Shown piece by piece: positions 23,035 to 30,075 of a stretch of 31,337 nt of DNA. The stretch lies in IMG/VR virus record IMGVR_UViG_3300044940_000083, positions 1 to 31,337 of that record, one strand, 5' to 3'. The stretch is from a virus. Positions within the stretch are counted from its first letter, which is position 1. The number at the start of each line of letters is the position of its first letter. Below the pieces are notes generated by a model that searched no databases, had not been told where the DNA came from, and was given only the letters and a program-made list of their open reading frames with translations. The position numbers and the translations under genes were made by a program.

Positions 23035-25814
23035 GGGATATCGTCCTCCTGCGCATTAGCCCCAAACGGAAAATCGAATGCGTCATCGCTCAGTGGCCCA
23101 TCATCATAGGCATCACCACGATCCAGCAACTCGGGGATCGGACCCAACTCATAGTCGGTGATGCGGTCGTACTCCTCACCAGAGACAGACCGGACGGTGA
23201 TGGACTTGGTGGTAGCCAAACCGCCGGCGTTAGCGATTTCGACGGCCTCGGCCGCCGTCCTCGGCACCGGCTCTTTGGAGCGTGCCTTCCACCACGATTC
23301 CGCCTTTCGCCTGGCGTATCCGGTGTGCTCGAAGCAGACCCATTCCGACTTCCAGCGGTGCCAGCCGATCTTGTAGTCCACCCGCATCGACTTGGGCGCG
23401 TCTTGGCTTGCGCCCCGCTTGGTGTGGACACTGTACATCACGTCCCGCACCGGCAGCGTCTCGACGGTCACCTGGCCTGAGAGGATGCCGGCGCCGCTAG
23501 CCTTGGCCGCGTGCTTGGCCCGCTCCGGCGGCGGGAACTCGTAGCCGCACTCCGGGCAGACCGTATACCCGGCCGAGATCAGTGCTTGGCACTTTGGACA
23601 CTCCTTCGCCGGGGCCGGGGCGGTGCCAGTGCTAGCGTGTCCCTTGACCCGAATCTGATCGACCGGCCCGTGCCGCAGCACGTTGCCGCCGTAGTCGAGC
23701 ACCAGACAGTTCTGCTTGCTCGGGTGCAGTCGGAAGCCGCGGCCGCAATTGCCGACGATGGCCACCTTCCCATTACGTCGCGTCACCAGTGTTCCTTGCT
23801 CAGTCGTCAGACACCAGACCCATTCATTCGGGGTGAATGGCACAGGCTGAATCTGGCAGCGTTTCGCTCCAAGCGGTGAATGGTCAACCCGTGTCCCGCC
23901 AATCCACGCGACCCGCTGTGGTTTGATCCGAAGGATCCACTGCCGTTGAGGATGAGCGTTCCAATCGCTGGGCTTGGGGTCCACGGTCGCAATGTTGCAC
24001 CGAAAGCCACGTTCGATCGCCAACTGCTGAATCCGGTTTGCCATGCGTTGCCGACACCCGACCGCGATGTCCATGACCCTCGGCCGATAGTTGAGGGTGG
24101 TTTGATTCGTGCCATTGGCTTGATTCATGGCGTGAAGTAGGATGCTAAATTGCCGCGAACTGAGCGTATCAAAAACCGCAGGAATATCTTTGTCGATCCA
24201 GTCGGCTAATGCAGACCAGCCTCTCCCACCTGCTCGTTCCCCACGCGGTGCCCCGTGTGGGATGACGAAATTGATCCCGTTGTCATAGCCACGCTGTTTG
24301 CCGACCCGAACCAGTTCGTACTCGCAAAAACCGAATCCGCATCGGGTTAACAATTCGCGGACTTCCTTAGCGTACTTGGCCTTCGATTGACTGATTGTGA
24401 TGGTGCCATTGGCTCGGTTGTGGTAGCCGTCGGTCAGAAACCAGCCAATGAATCTGACTTCGTCGTCGCTTAGTGGGGTGTCCGTGCAATGAGCGTTGCC
24501 TTGACCAGCCACCGGGATCACAAAACTTTCACGACGTCGAGCCGCTTCTTGGGCCGTCTGCAAATGCCAATGAATGCATGAATGAGATCGACCGCGAACG
24601 ACAAGATTGTGCCCGTCCGTGAGGCGAATATCTAGATGTGGTGCCGTGACGCCCATCATCGATTCGTGGGGACAGAGGGGCCGATGGATTTTGTCGAGAG
24701 CTGGCCCGTAAACAATCTCATTAGTTTTCATGTCAAAGGATGCCACGATGTCTCCTTTAATCACTTCGTGGCATCGTCGCCAGCCGGATTTGGTCAGAAC
24801 CTCAGTCTCCATATCGAGACACATCTGGTAGTAGAGCCCCGGCGACAGCGTGGGGCGCAGCAAGGCCACGCAGTCGATGTTGGGGGCATCGAAGCCCGTG
24901 GTCAGCACGTTGACGTTGCACAGGTACTTCAACCCCCCGGCCTTGAACCGGGCCAGGGTCGCGTCTCGCTCCTCGGTGGGCATGTCGCCCGTGACGAAGC
25001 CGCAGTCGATACCATGCTCGTCTCGCATCACTTGCACGATGTGCTTGCCATGGGCAACCCCAGACGCAAAGATTAGCACAGCCTGTCGCTCGCGGGTCTG
25101 CTCGACGATCTCGGCACATGCGGCCCGCACCAGCTCGTCATCATCCATCAGAGCCTCAACCTCGTCGGCGATGTACTCGCCGCCTCGAACGTGCAGGTCT
25201 GAGGTGTCGGCTTTCACCTTGCCGGCCTTGGTGACGAGCGGACATAGGTAACCCTGTACGACTAGCTCCCGCACCTCGACCTCGTAGCAGACGTGATTCA
25301 GGACCCCATCCGGCGTGCAGATTGAGCCGGTCTTGAGCCGGAACGGCGTGGCCGTCAGACCGATGACGCGGAGGTGCGGATTGATCACTTTGGCCTCGGC
25401 GAGGAATGTCCGATACATGCCGTCCCCTTCGGGTGTGATGAGATGAGCTTCGTCTACGAGTACCAGGTCGAAGGCCCCTAGTTCGCAAGCCCGCTGATAC
25501 ACCGACTGGATGCCGGCGACGATCACGGCGTGCTCCGTATCTCGCCGCCCCAGCCCGGCCGAGTAAACGCCGAACGGCACCTCGGGGCAGATGGCCCGTA
25601 GCTTGCCCGCCGTCTGCTCCAGTAGCTCCTTGACATGGGCAAGGACCAACACCCGCCCACCCCACTGAACGACAGCATCTCGGCATATCGTAGCGATGAC
25701 TGGCGTCTTGCCGCCTCCAGTCGGGATGACCACACACGGGTTGTCGTCCCGCGTCCGCAGGTGGTCGTACACCGCCTCAATGGCCGCACGCTGATAGTCG
25801 CGAAGGGTCAGCAT
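23028..25814 (-). CDS. DEAH-box SF2 helicase interrupted by an intein
   Basis: This is a 928-residue precursor; after splicing the helicase would be 570 residues. Motif I is PTGGGKT (31-37), motif II DEAH (121-124), motif III TAT (154-156), and the second RecA domain includes VLTTGFDAPN. Motif VI is split: QM (330-331) is followed by the intein, then CGRGFR (690-695). The C-terminal extein has a zinc ribbon (Cys739, 742, 753, 756) and an acidic tail ending EDDIPW. It probably acts in replication or recombination and lies directly upstream of the primase-helicase. GGAG is 10 nt before the ATG at 25814. Confidence 0.93.
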   Translation of the reverse strand: MLTLRDYQRAAIEAVYDHLRTRDDNPCVVIPTGGGKTPVIATICRDAVVQWGGRVLVLAHVKELLEQTAGKLRAICPEVPFGVYSAGLGRRDTEHAVIVAGIQSVYQRACELGAFDLVLVDEAHLITPEGDGMYRTFLAEAKVINPHLRVIGLTATPFRLKTGSICTPDGVLNHVCYEVEVRELVVQGYLCPLVTKAGKVKADTSDLHVRGGEYIADEVEALMDDDELVRAACAEIVEQTRERQAVLIFASGVAHGKHIVQVMRDEHGIDCGFVTGDMPTEERDATLARFKAGGLKYLCNVNVLTTGFDAPNIDCVALLRPTLSPGLYYQMCLDMETEVLTKSGWRRCHEVIKGDIVASFDMKTNEIVYGPALDKIHRPLCPHESMMGVTAPHLDIRLTDGHNLVVRGRSHSCIHWHLQTAQEAARRRESFVIPVAGQGNAHCTDTPLSDDEVRFIGWFLTDGYHNRANGTITISQSKAKYAKEVRELLTRCGFGFCEYELVRVGKQRGYDNGINFVIPHGAPRGERAGGRGWSALADWIDKDIPAVFDTLSSRQFSILLHAMNQANGTNQTTLNYRPRVMDIAVGCRQRMANRIQQLAIERGFRCNIATVDPKPSDWNAHPQRQWILRIKPQRVAWIGGTRVDHSPLGAKRCQIQPVPFTPNEWVWCLTTEQGTLVTRRNGKVAIVGNCGRGFRLHPSKQNCLVLDYGGNVLRHGPVDQIRVKGHASTGTAPAPAKECPKCQALISAGYTVCPECGYEFPPPERAKHAAKASGAGILSGQVTVETLPVRDVMYSVHTKRGASQDAPKSMRVDYKIGWHRWKSEWVCFEHTGYARRKAESWWKARSKEPVPRTAAEAVEIANAGGLATTKSITVRSVSGEEYDRITDYELGPIPELLDRGDAYDDGPLSDDAFDFPFGANAQEDDIPW
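23748..24821 (-). other. Intein (358 aa) with LAGLIDADG-like endonuclease domain
   Basis: This protein-splicing element is inserted in helicase motif VI, from Cys332 to Asn689. The N-terminal splicing block is CLDMETEVLTKSGW. Block B is LTDGH (Thr399, His402). The C-terminal block ends RRNGKVAIVGN, and the downstream extein starts with Cys690. The penultimate residue is Gly instead of the usual His. The endonuclease region has RFIGWFLTDGYH (454-465) and a second motif LLHAMNQANGT (559-569). The second motif has lost the usual acidic residue, so cleavage activity may be weakened. The DNA looks less GC-rich than the surrounding helicase. Joining the exteins restores QMCGRGFR, a canonical motif VI. 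Confidence 0.93.
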
Positions 25815-25818
25815 CGTA

Positions 25819-26160
25819 TCACAGCTCCTGTATTCTCACGATTGTCTTACCGTTTATTGCAGACTCACGTTTAGTTATTACCAAACGCACAATCTGACTA
25901 TCGTCTAAATAAGCCCCGCCGTGCTGGAGAGCATCGAGCAAAGCCTTGATGGCGTTGTCGAGGTCGCGTTTGCGCCGGTCTGGTGGATGCAGATCGACTT
26001 CGACAGCAAGTGGCCCAGTGAGCGGCTCTAGCCGCATCGCGGCGAGGATAGCTACTACACTCTCGCGGAACCGTCGCCCCTCACGGCTGATGATCATACG
26101 GTAGCCAACACGTCGCCAGTAGTGGTTGACCGACGGCGGGTACGGTAGTTCGATTTCCAT
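25819..26160 (-). CDS. rusA: RusA-family Holliday junction resolvase
   Basis: The 113-residue protein has the RusA pattern: an N-terminal LPYPPSVNHYWRR, then PPDRRKRDLDNAIKALLDAL with the catalytic acidic residues, and GAYLDDSQIVRL. It resolves branched DNA during replication and packaging. The ATG at 26160 has GAGG upstream. A strong hairpin (26183-26216) lies in its leader, and the helicase start follows 4 nt after its stop. Confidence 0.92.
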   Translation of the reverse strand: MEIELPYPPSVNHYWRRVGYRMIISREGRRFRESVVAILAAMRLEPLTGPLAVEVDLHPPDRRKRDLDNAIKALLDALQHGGAYLDDSQIVRLVITKRESAINGKTIVRIQEL

Positions 26161-26182
26161 GTTTACCTCATTAGATGAAGCA

Positions 26183-26216
26183 AGCGCGACACGGCGTTGA
26201 TATGCCGTGTCGCGCT
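26183..26216 (-). other. Perfect 13-bp hairpin upstream of rusA
   Basis: AGCGCGACACGGC (26183-26195) pairs perfectly with GCCGTGTCGCGCT (26204-26216) around an 8-nt loop. It separates the pentamer-repeat tract from the rusA leader. No uridine run follows on the minus strand, so it is not a canonical intrinsic terminator. RNA processing, transcript protection or protein binding are possible roles. Confidence 0.65.
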
Positions 26217-26299
26217 AACTGTGACCATGCCCTACCACGCCATGCCGTGCCCAGCCTCGCCTCGCCCAGCCTTGCCCCGCCAAGCCACGCCTCGCTTGT

Positions 26300-26346
26300 C
26301 TCTCGTGTATCGCTAGGCGGTTTGGGGCCGCTCATATGTCGGCAGG
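26300..26346 (-). pseudogene. Decayed copy of the 3' end of the 26638-27261 gene (copy 2)
   Basis: On the minus strand this element shares CTGCCGACATATG and TAGCGATACACGAGAG with copy 1. In one frame it reads VWESLPTYERPQTA followed by a stop, aligning with VGDFRPTYGRFQVI of the intact gene. It is more diverged than copy 1 and is flanked by pentamer repeats on both sides. Confidence 0.5.
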
Positions 26347-26481
26347 GATTCCCACACCATGCCCCGCCCCGCCTAGCCTGGCCGCGCCCCCCCGCGCCTG
26401 ACCCAGACTGACCACGCCACGCCACGCCACGCCTAGCCTTACCTCGCCCGACCTCGCCTCGCCTCGCCGAGCCGCGCTTAG

Positions 26482-26550
26482 CTCTCGTGTATCGCTAGGG
26501 CGGTACTAAAACCGCACATATGTCGGCAGGTAGCCCCCGCCGATCAGCGG
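26482..26550 (-). pseudogene. Decayed copy of the 3' end of the 26638-27261 gene (copy 1)
   Basis: On the minus strand the element reads LIGGGYLPTYVRF followed by a stop. The intact gene has LIGVGDFRPTYGRFQ, so one codon is missing. DNA identity is clear over CTGATCGGCG and again over CCGAC.TATG. It appears to be a duplicated gene end trapped between pentamer-repeat blocks. Confidence 0.6.
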
Positions 26551-26637
26551 ACACAAATGATCCTCGCCTTGCCACGCCTTGCCACGCCACGCCACGCCTA
26601 GCCTTGCCACGCCCAGCCCAGCCCAGCCTTGCCTCGC

Positions 26638-27261
26638 TTAGTCCACAAGTACCGAAAAGTTAATCACTTGGAATCGCCCATACGTCGGTCTGAAATCCCC
26701 CACGCCGATCAGCCGGCCAGCGTCGGTCAACAGCCCCAGGAGCATTTCCTGTGAGACGTATTCGGGCAGGTTGACCAAGAAAATGAACGATGCCTGCCAG
26801 CCGGCCCGCAACGCCGGTCGTACACGGGTCACGCCGTTGCGCTGCACTTGCACCCGGCATCGGTGCTCGTAGTCCCATTCGGTGACGCCCAGGCTGGCTA
26901 GCGGTGTCAGGCTGACCACCGCAGCCTTGACCAAATCCTGTGCACTCTTGCGCGGTGACCTTGGGTCCTGCCGGAATTTGGCGGCCGCGATCACCGCCTG
27001 TCGCAGGTACTCGCCGGGTAGGCAAATCTCCCCCTGATCATTGCGGTAGACATACGATTCGATATTGTCTGTTTTCTTCGCCGCCGACCCCTTGGCGGCC
27101 TTGGATTTGGCCTCGACCGCCTCGCAGTTCCATCTGTGGAACAAGAGGTCGGCCTCACCACGGATGGTCAGCTCGACACGATATGGGATCGATCGTTCGA
27201 TTTCGGTTGCCCCGCCGTTGGTTACGTCGGGGCCGATGTTCTTGGCCGTTTTTGTGCTCAT
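26638..27261 (-). CDS. Replication-module protein with Cas7/RAMP-like features
   Basis: This is a 207-residue protein with no certain family. Several features recall RRM-fold Cas7/RAMP proteins: an N-terminal strand YRVELTIRGEADLLFHRW (27-44), EICLPGEYLRQAVIAAAK (78-95) like the 'IPGSSLKGALR' helix of RAMPs, a strand ASFIFLVNLPEYV, and a C-terminal helix with a glycine-rich loop GRLIGVGDFRPTYGRF (182-197). It is encoded after a Sak4-like ATPase and a DUF669-like protein, so nucleic-acid binding or strand annealing is plausible. GAGGAG precedes the ATG. Truncated copies of its 3' end lie downstream. The RAMP link is inference from pattern only. Confidence 0.75.
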   Translation of the reverse strand: MSTKTAKNIGPDVTNGGATEIERSIPYRVELTIRGEADLLFHRWNCEAVEAKSKAAKGSAAKKTDNIESYVYRNDQGEICLPGEYLRQAVIAAAKFRQDPRSPRKSAQDLVKAAVVSLTPLASLGVTEWDYEHRCRVQVQRNGVTRVRPALRAGWQASFIFLVNLPEYVSQEMLLGLLTDAGRLIGVGDFRPTYGRFQVINFSVLVD

Positions 27262-27287
27262 TAGATCAACTCCTCGTTAAGGTAGCA

Positions 27288-27794
27288 TCACCGCTTCCAC
27301 GGTGGGGTAGTTGGTGTAGTTGGTGTAGTTGGTGTCGTCGGGGTAGTCGATGTACCATTAGCGGATGGCCCCGCCGGTTTGACCGCCTCGGTCAGAGCGG
27401 TCTTGGGCGAGTAGCCCTTGACCTCGTTAGTGATCTCGCCAGTATCGTCCCGCTTCTTCAGCTTGACCGTGATCACCAAGGGCAGGTTGTGCAGCTCGAC
27501 CGAGTCCTTCGGGGCCATGACGCCAACAGCCCGACAGATAGCGGATAATTCCGCTTGCGCGATGGCTACTGCCGTCGCATTCGGGTTGTCCATGTTGAGC
27601 CGCGCCCAGAGCAGCCGGCCCTTGTGCTCGCCCTCGATGATCTCGAAGGTCAATTGCAGGTAGTGCCCCGTGCCGGCCTTGTTCGGCCGCATCTCGCTGT
27701 CGATGATGACCGCGAGATACTTGCCGGCGGGAATCGGCTCGAAGCCGCCGGTCGGTTTCACCTCGTTCGCGTTGAAGCCACGCAAATCAGCCAT
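27288..27794 (-). CDS. DUF669-like ssDNA-binding protein candidate
   Basis: This is a 168-residue protein of the DUF669 type: ADLRGFNANEVKPTGGFEPI, PAGKYLAVIIDSEMRPNK, HYLQLTFEIIEGEHKGRLLW and ARLNMDNPNATAVAIAQAEL. These proteins often accompany Sak4-like ATPases and have been proposed to bind single-stranded DNA. The C-terminal tail is a TTP repeat (five units) before PPWKR, encoded by a 9-bp minisatellite. AGGAG lies 8 nt before the ATG. The gene overlaps the ATPase stop by 8 nt. Confidence 0.82.
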   Translation of the reverse strand: MADLRGFNANEVKPTGGFEPIPAGKYLAVIIDSEMRPNKAGTGHYLQLTFEIIEGEHKGRLLWARLNMDNPNATAVAIAQAELSAICRAVGVMAPKDSVELHNLPLVITVKLKKRDDTGEITNEVKGYSPKTALTEAVKPAGPSANGTSTTPTTPTTPTTPTTPPWKR

Positions 27795-28578
27795 TAGAAG
27801 TCTCCTCAGTATTGGGGTGTTGATGACGGGCTAAGGCGTCCATAAACGCCGCCCAGGATAGTGGTAGTTCTTCGGTCAGTCCGTAACGATTCTTGGCCAC
27901 GCAGCTGGGCCCGCCGACGGTGCGGATAACCCGCTCGCCGCCGTCCTTGCCGATGGCGTGGGCAGTCGTCCGCTTGCGGCCGAAGCCGGCGTCCTCGCTG
28001 GCGGTCCGAAACTTCCGCGTGGCGAACAGCACGGCATCGACCCACTCGGTCACGAGTGCCGCAGCGTGCTTGTGCAGCCGGGGCGAGTAGCGATCATACG
28101 GCGGCGCCTCCGGGTCCTCGAATCGCTCCACCTTGGCATGCGCGATCAGCACGACCACCATGCCCCGCTGCGTTCGCAGCAGGCTCAGCTGATCGATGAC
28201 CTCGCGCCAGTGCGTGAGTGCGTGCGTGTAGCCGCGGGCGTAGCCGCCGTCGGCCTTCTCGATGGATTTGACCGAGAACTCGTCGCACACTCGATCCCAA
28301 ATGAGCCGCTCCAGCCAGTCGAGACTGTCGAGCACGACCGTCTCGAAGTCGTGCGGCTGTGTCCGCAACTCGGTGAGCGCCGCGAGTACCTCGTCGAGCG
28401 TGGCGGCCATCGGGAACTTAGCGGCCTCGATCTCGTCGAGACCGTCTTCTGTCGGCACGAACACCGGGCTCGGGGCGCAAGCCCCGAAGGTACTCTTGCC
28501 TATGCCGGGGGTGCCGTATATGAGTACCCGTGGCGGTCGCGGGGTGCGGCCGCGCTGGATTTTGCTGATTAGGTTCAT
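27787..28578 (-). CDS. Sak4-like RecA-fold ATPase
   Basis: The 263-residue protein has Walker A YGTPGIGKST (21-30) and a Walker B-like VVLDSLD (81-87), with VVVLIAHAKVERF as a later strand. This matches the AAA_24 / Sak4-type phage ATPases linked to single-strand annealing and recombination. The start at 28578 is chosen because its ATG overlaps the upstream stop (ATGA) and GGAAAAG precedes it; a TTG at 28593 is an alternative. It is co-transcribed with the DUF669-like gene. Confidence 0.87.
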   Translation of the reverse strand: MNLISKIQRGRTPRPPRVLIYGTPGIGKSTFGACAPSPVFVPTEDGLDEIEAAKFPMAATLDEVLAALTELRTQPHDFETVVLDSLDWLERLIWDRVCDEFSVKSIEKADGGYARGYTHALTHWREVIDQLSLLRTQRGMVVVLIAHAKVERFEDPEAPPYDRYSPRLHKHAAALVTEWVDAVLFATRKFRTASEDAGFGRKRTTAHAIGKDGGERVIRTVGGPSCVAKNRYGLTEELPLSWAAFMDALARHQHPNTEETSNG

Positions 28579-29162
28579 TGTTTTCTTTTCCAATACAATT
28601 TGGCTTCGGCCACGCTCTTGATATTTTCGGCCAACAAGGCCACATCGAAAGGCTTCTTGAAGACGTCGCTAAAGCCCACTTCTTTTAATTCTTCGGTGTG
28701 AGCATCATCCTCGGCGGCCAGCCCCACGATAAACGTGTTTTCATAAGCTGGGTTCTTTCGGAGGTTCGCAGTAATTTGAATGGCTTCGGTTCGTCCTAAG
28801 GCCAAGTCGATCACAATCGTATCTGGGTGGAACGATTCGGCCATGATACCGGCTTCAAATCCACTTTGCGCCACTTCGTACCTGAAATCTTCCGATTCGG
28901 GAAGAAGCTCTTTCAATCGTTCGAGGAAGACACGTTCTGCCCCAATTACAAGGAGCTTGTGCCATTCTTCTTCTTCCAGCTCTCTCAGCGGCATACCGTG
29001 TTTTTTCAGGAACTTGATCAGTTGCTCGCGCGGAATCCGGCGCTCCTTGCTGCCGGGGATGCGATAACCACGTAATAGCCCCGAGTCAAACCATTTCGAG
29101 ACGGTTCGAGGTGCGACATTGCAAATTTTGGCCACCTGACCGGCTGTGAAAACCTTCCTCAT
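28575..29162 (-). CDS. HTH (excisionase-type) and receiver-domain regulator
   Basis: This is a 195-residue two-domain protein. Residues 1-57 form a MerR/excisionase-type winged helix (FTAGQVAKICNVAPRTVSKW, RRIPREQLIKFLKKHG). Residues about 69-188 form a response-regulator receiver domain with the phospho-acceptor-like Asp119 (IVIDLALG) and Lys170 (FKKPFD). The acidic pair that normally binds magnesium near the first strand is replaced by IGAE, so phosphorylation may not occur. This fusion is frequent in planctomycete genomes as I recall them, which hints at the host and at capture of a host regulator. AAGGAG precedes the ATG. It heads the replication gene block. Confidence 0.87.
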   Translation of the reverse strand: MRKVFTAGQVAKICNVAPRTVSKWFDSGLLRGYRIPGSKERRIPREQLIKFLKKHGMPLRELEEEEWHKLLVIGAERVFLERLKELLPESEDFRYEVAQSGFEAGIMAESFHPDTIVIDLALGRTEAIQITANLRKNPAYENTFIVGLAAEDDAHTEELKEVGFSDVFKKPFDVALLAENIKSVAEAKLYWKRKQ

Positions 29163-29208
29163 TTTATCTCCTTATCTAATTGTGTTGCTGGTCCGTGCTG
29201 CCCGCCCC

Positions 29209-29288
29209 CTGCACTGACACTCGGAGTGCAGCTCTGCTGCGGACTGGCTCTTCCCTACCCAGACATCATGCGAGTCTCGCCTGATGTC
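29209..29288. promoter_or_regulatory. Two palindromes in the leader of the HTH-receiver operon
   Basis: CTGCACT (29209-29215) pairs with AGTGCAG (29225-29231). A 27-bp near-perfect palindrome at 29262-29288 consists of GACATCA, one base, GCGAG, T, CTCGC, one base, TGATGTC. The second overlaps the stop codon of the upstream XRE gene. Without a following uridine run on the minus strand these look more like operators or RNA structures than intrinsic terminators. Confidence 0.45.
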
Positions 29289-29517
29289 ATTCTGAGTTAT
29301 TATTGCTGGCCTCGTCGCTCTGATTACAGACCAGAGCAGCCACGGTGACCCCCAGAGCGGCAGCTATCTGGGGCAACCGGTGTGCTCGTGGGGCTAGCCC
29401 ATGTTCCCATCCGGCCACTACCGACTGGTGAGTGCCGAGGCGAGCAGCCAGTTGCTTCTGTGTCAGTCCGGCGGCCAGTCTGGCCGCACGGATTCTATCG
29501 GATATGTGTGATTTCAT
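29287..29517 (-). CDS. XRE-family regulator (paralogue A)
   Basis: This is a 76-residue Cro/CI-type helix-turn-helix protein: RIRAARLAAGLTQKQLAARL, then GTHQSVVAGWEHGLAP, ending in a polar Asn/Glu tail. It is nearly identical in its core to the protein at 29788-30018. The ATG overlaps the upstream stop (ATGA), so it is translationally coupled. It probably regulates one of the two divergent promoter regions of the phage. Confidence 0.85.
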   Translation of the reverse strand: MKSHISDRIRAARLAAGLTQKQLAARLGTHQSVVAGWEHGLAPRAHRLPQIAAALGVTVAALVCNQSDEASNNNSE

Positions 29518-29786
29518 TCTTGCTCGCCATCCTTCTCCATGATGGCGGTGATGATGTGTCTTTTCCCGACCACCCCGACTACCCCCCCCGAGGATGTGAC
29601 GGCAAGGGAAACCCGCCCATCCGAAAAGGCACGGGCGGCCCCGTCGCCTGAGACACCAGCGTAGGCATTTACCGCTGCCGCTAAAGCCTGGGGGGTCAAG
29701 CGGCGGCGAGGCAGCCGGGCGAGCAATCTGACCCGCCCGCTGCTAACGCCGTCACACCACTTTTGTACCGCATTCTTCTTGTCCAT
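29514..29786 (-). CDS. Hypothetical protein, 90 aa, between XRE paralogues
   Basis: The start at 29786 has AAGGAG 5 nt upstream. The protein begins MDKKNAVQKWCDGVSSGRVR and has an arginine-rich centre (LLARLPRRRLTPQALAAAVN). A Gly/Val-rich segment (SSGGVVGVVGKRHIITAIM) could form a beta hairpin. It has no membrane segment or recognised domain. It is coupled to both neighbours (1-nt gap upstream, ATGA downstream) and may be a partner of the regulators. Confidence 0.7.
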   Translation of the reverse strand: MDKKNAVQKWCDGVSSGRVRLLARLPRRRLTPQALAAAVNAYAGVSGDGAARAFSDGRVSLAVTSSGGVVGVVGKRHIITAIMEKDGEQE

Positions 29787-29787
29787 T

Positions 29788-30018
29788 TCATCTCCTTTTC
29801 TTTTTCTGGGCGGTTCCCCCGCCCAGAAGGTGCTCAAGTGTAGTGCCCAGTATCTCTGCGATCTGGGGCAACCGGTGTGCTCGTGGGGCTAGCCCACGTT
29901 CCCATCCGGCCACTACCGACTGGTGAGTGCCCAGGCGAGCAGCCAGCTCCGCCTGCGTCAGCCCGGCGGCCAGTCTGGCCGCACGGATTCGGTTTGCTAC
30001 TTTTATGGTTGTATCCAA
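29788..30018 (-). CDS. XRE-family regulator (paralogue B)
   Basis: This is a 76-residue helix-turn-helix protein: RIRAARLAAGLTQAELAARL, GTHQSVVAGWERGLAP, ending in a lysine- and arginine-rich tail (AQKKKRR). It starts at TTG (30018) with GGGG about 5 nt upstream; no better start is available. A 130-bp core is nearly identical in DNA to the copy at 29366-29495, so the two genes arose by recent duplication. The different tails suggest diverged roles. Confidence 0.8.
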   Translation of the reverse strand: MDTTIKVANRIRAARLAAGLTQAELAARLGTHQSVVAGWERGLAPRAHRLPQIAEILGTTLEHLLGGGTAQKKKRR

Positions 30019-30021
30019 AGT

Positions 30022-30075
30022 GCCCCGTGCCGGCGATGAAGGTTGCCGGGTGACCAGCCCGGCCCGGCACGGGGC
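30022..30075. other. Nested 12-bp and 6-bp hairpin between genes
   Basis: GCCCCGTGCCGG (30022-30033) pairs perfectly with CCGGCACGGGGC (30064-30075). Inside, GCCGGG (30045-30050) pairs with CCCGGC (30058-30063). It fills the gap between the 30084-30386 gene and paralogue B, reaching the leader of the TTG start. It could attenuate or stabilise the leftward transcript. No uridine run follows on the minus strand. Confidence 0.6.

Larger units (their letters stand above)
26217..26637. repeat. Pentanucleotide (NNGCC)n repeat tract
   Basis: The stretch between the Cas7-like gene and rusA carries no credible gene. It consists of blocks of imperfect 5-bp repeats of the form NNGCC on the plus strand (GGCNN on the minus strand): about 26224-26299, 26350-26481 and 26560-26637. 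Positions 1-2 vary freely and GCC is kept. The blocks are interrupted by two related elements at 26300-26346 and 26482-26550 that resemble the 3' end of the upstream gene. Open frames here reflect the repeat only. Confidence 0.8.

Noticed and set aside
24802-25119. Second gene inside the helicase in another frame
   Set aside because: It is a GC-rich shadow frame of the helicase with no ribosome binding site and arginine-rich composition.
26171-26425. An 84-codon frame in the pentamer tract
   Set aside because: The composition follows the 5-bp repeat. There is no ribosome binding site, and the frame runs through both repeats and a hairpin.
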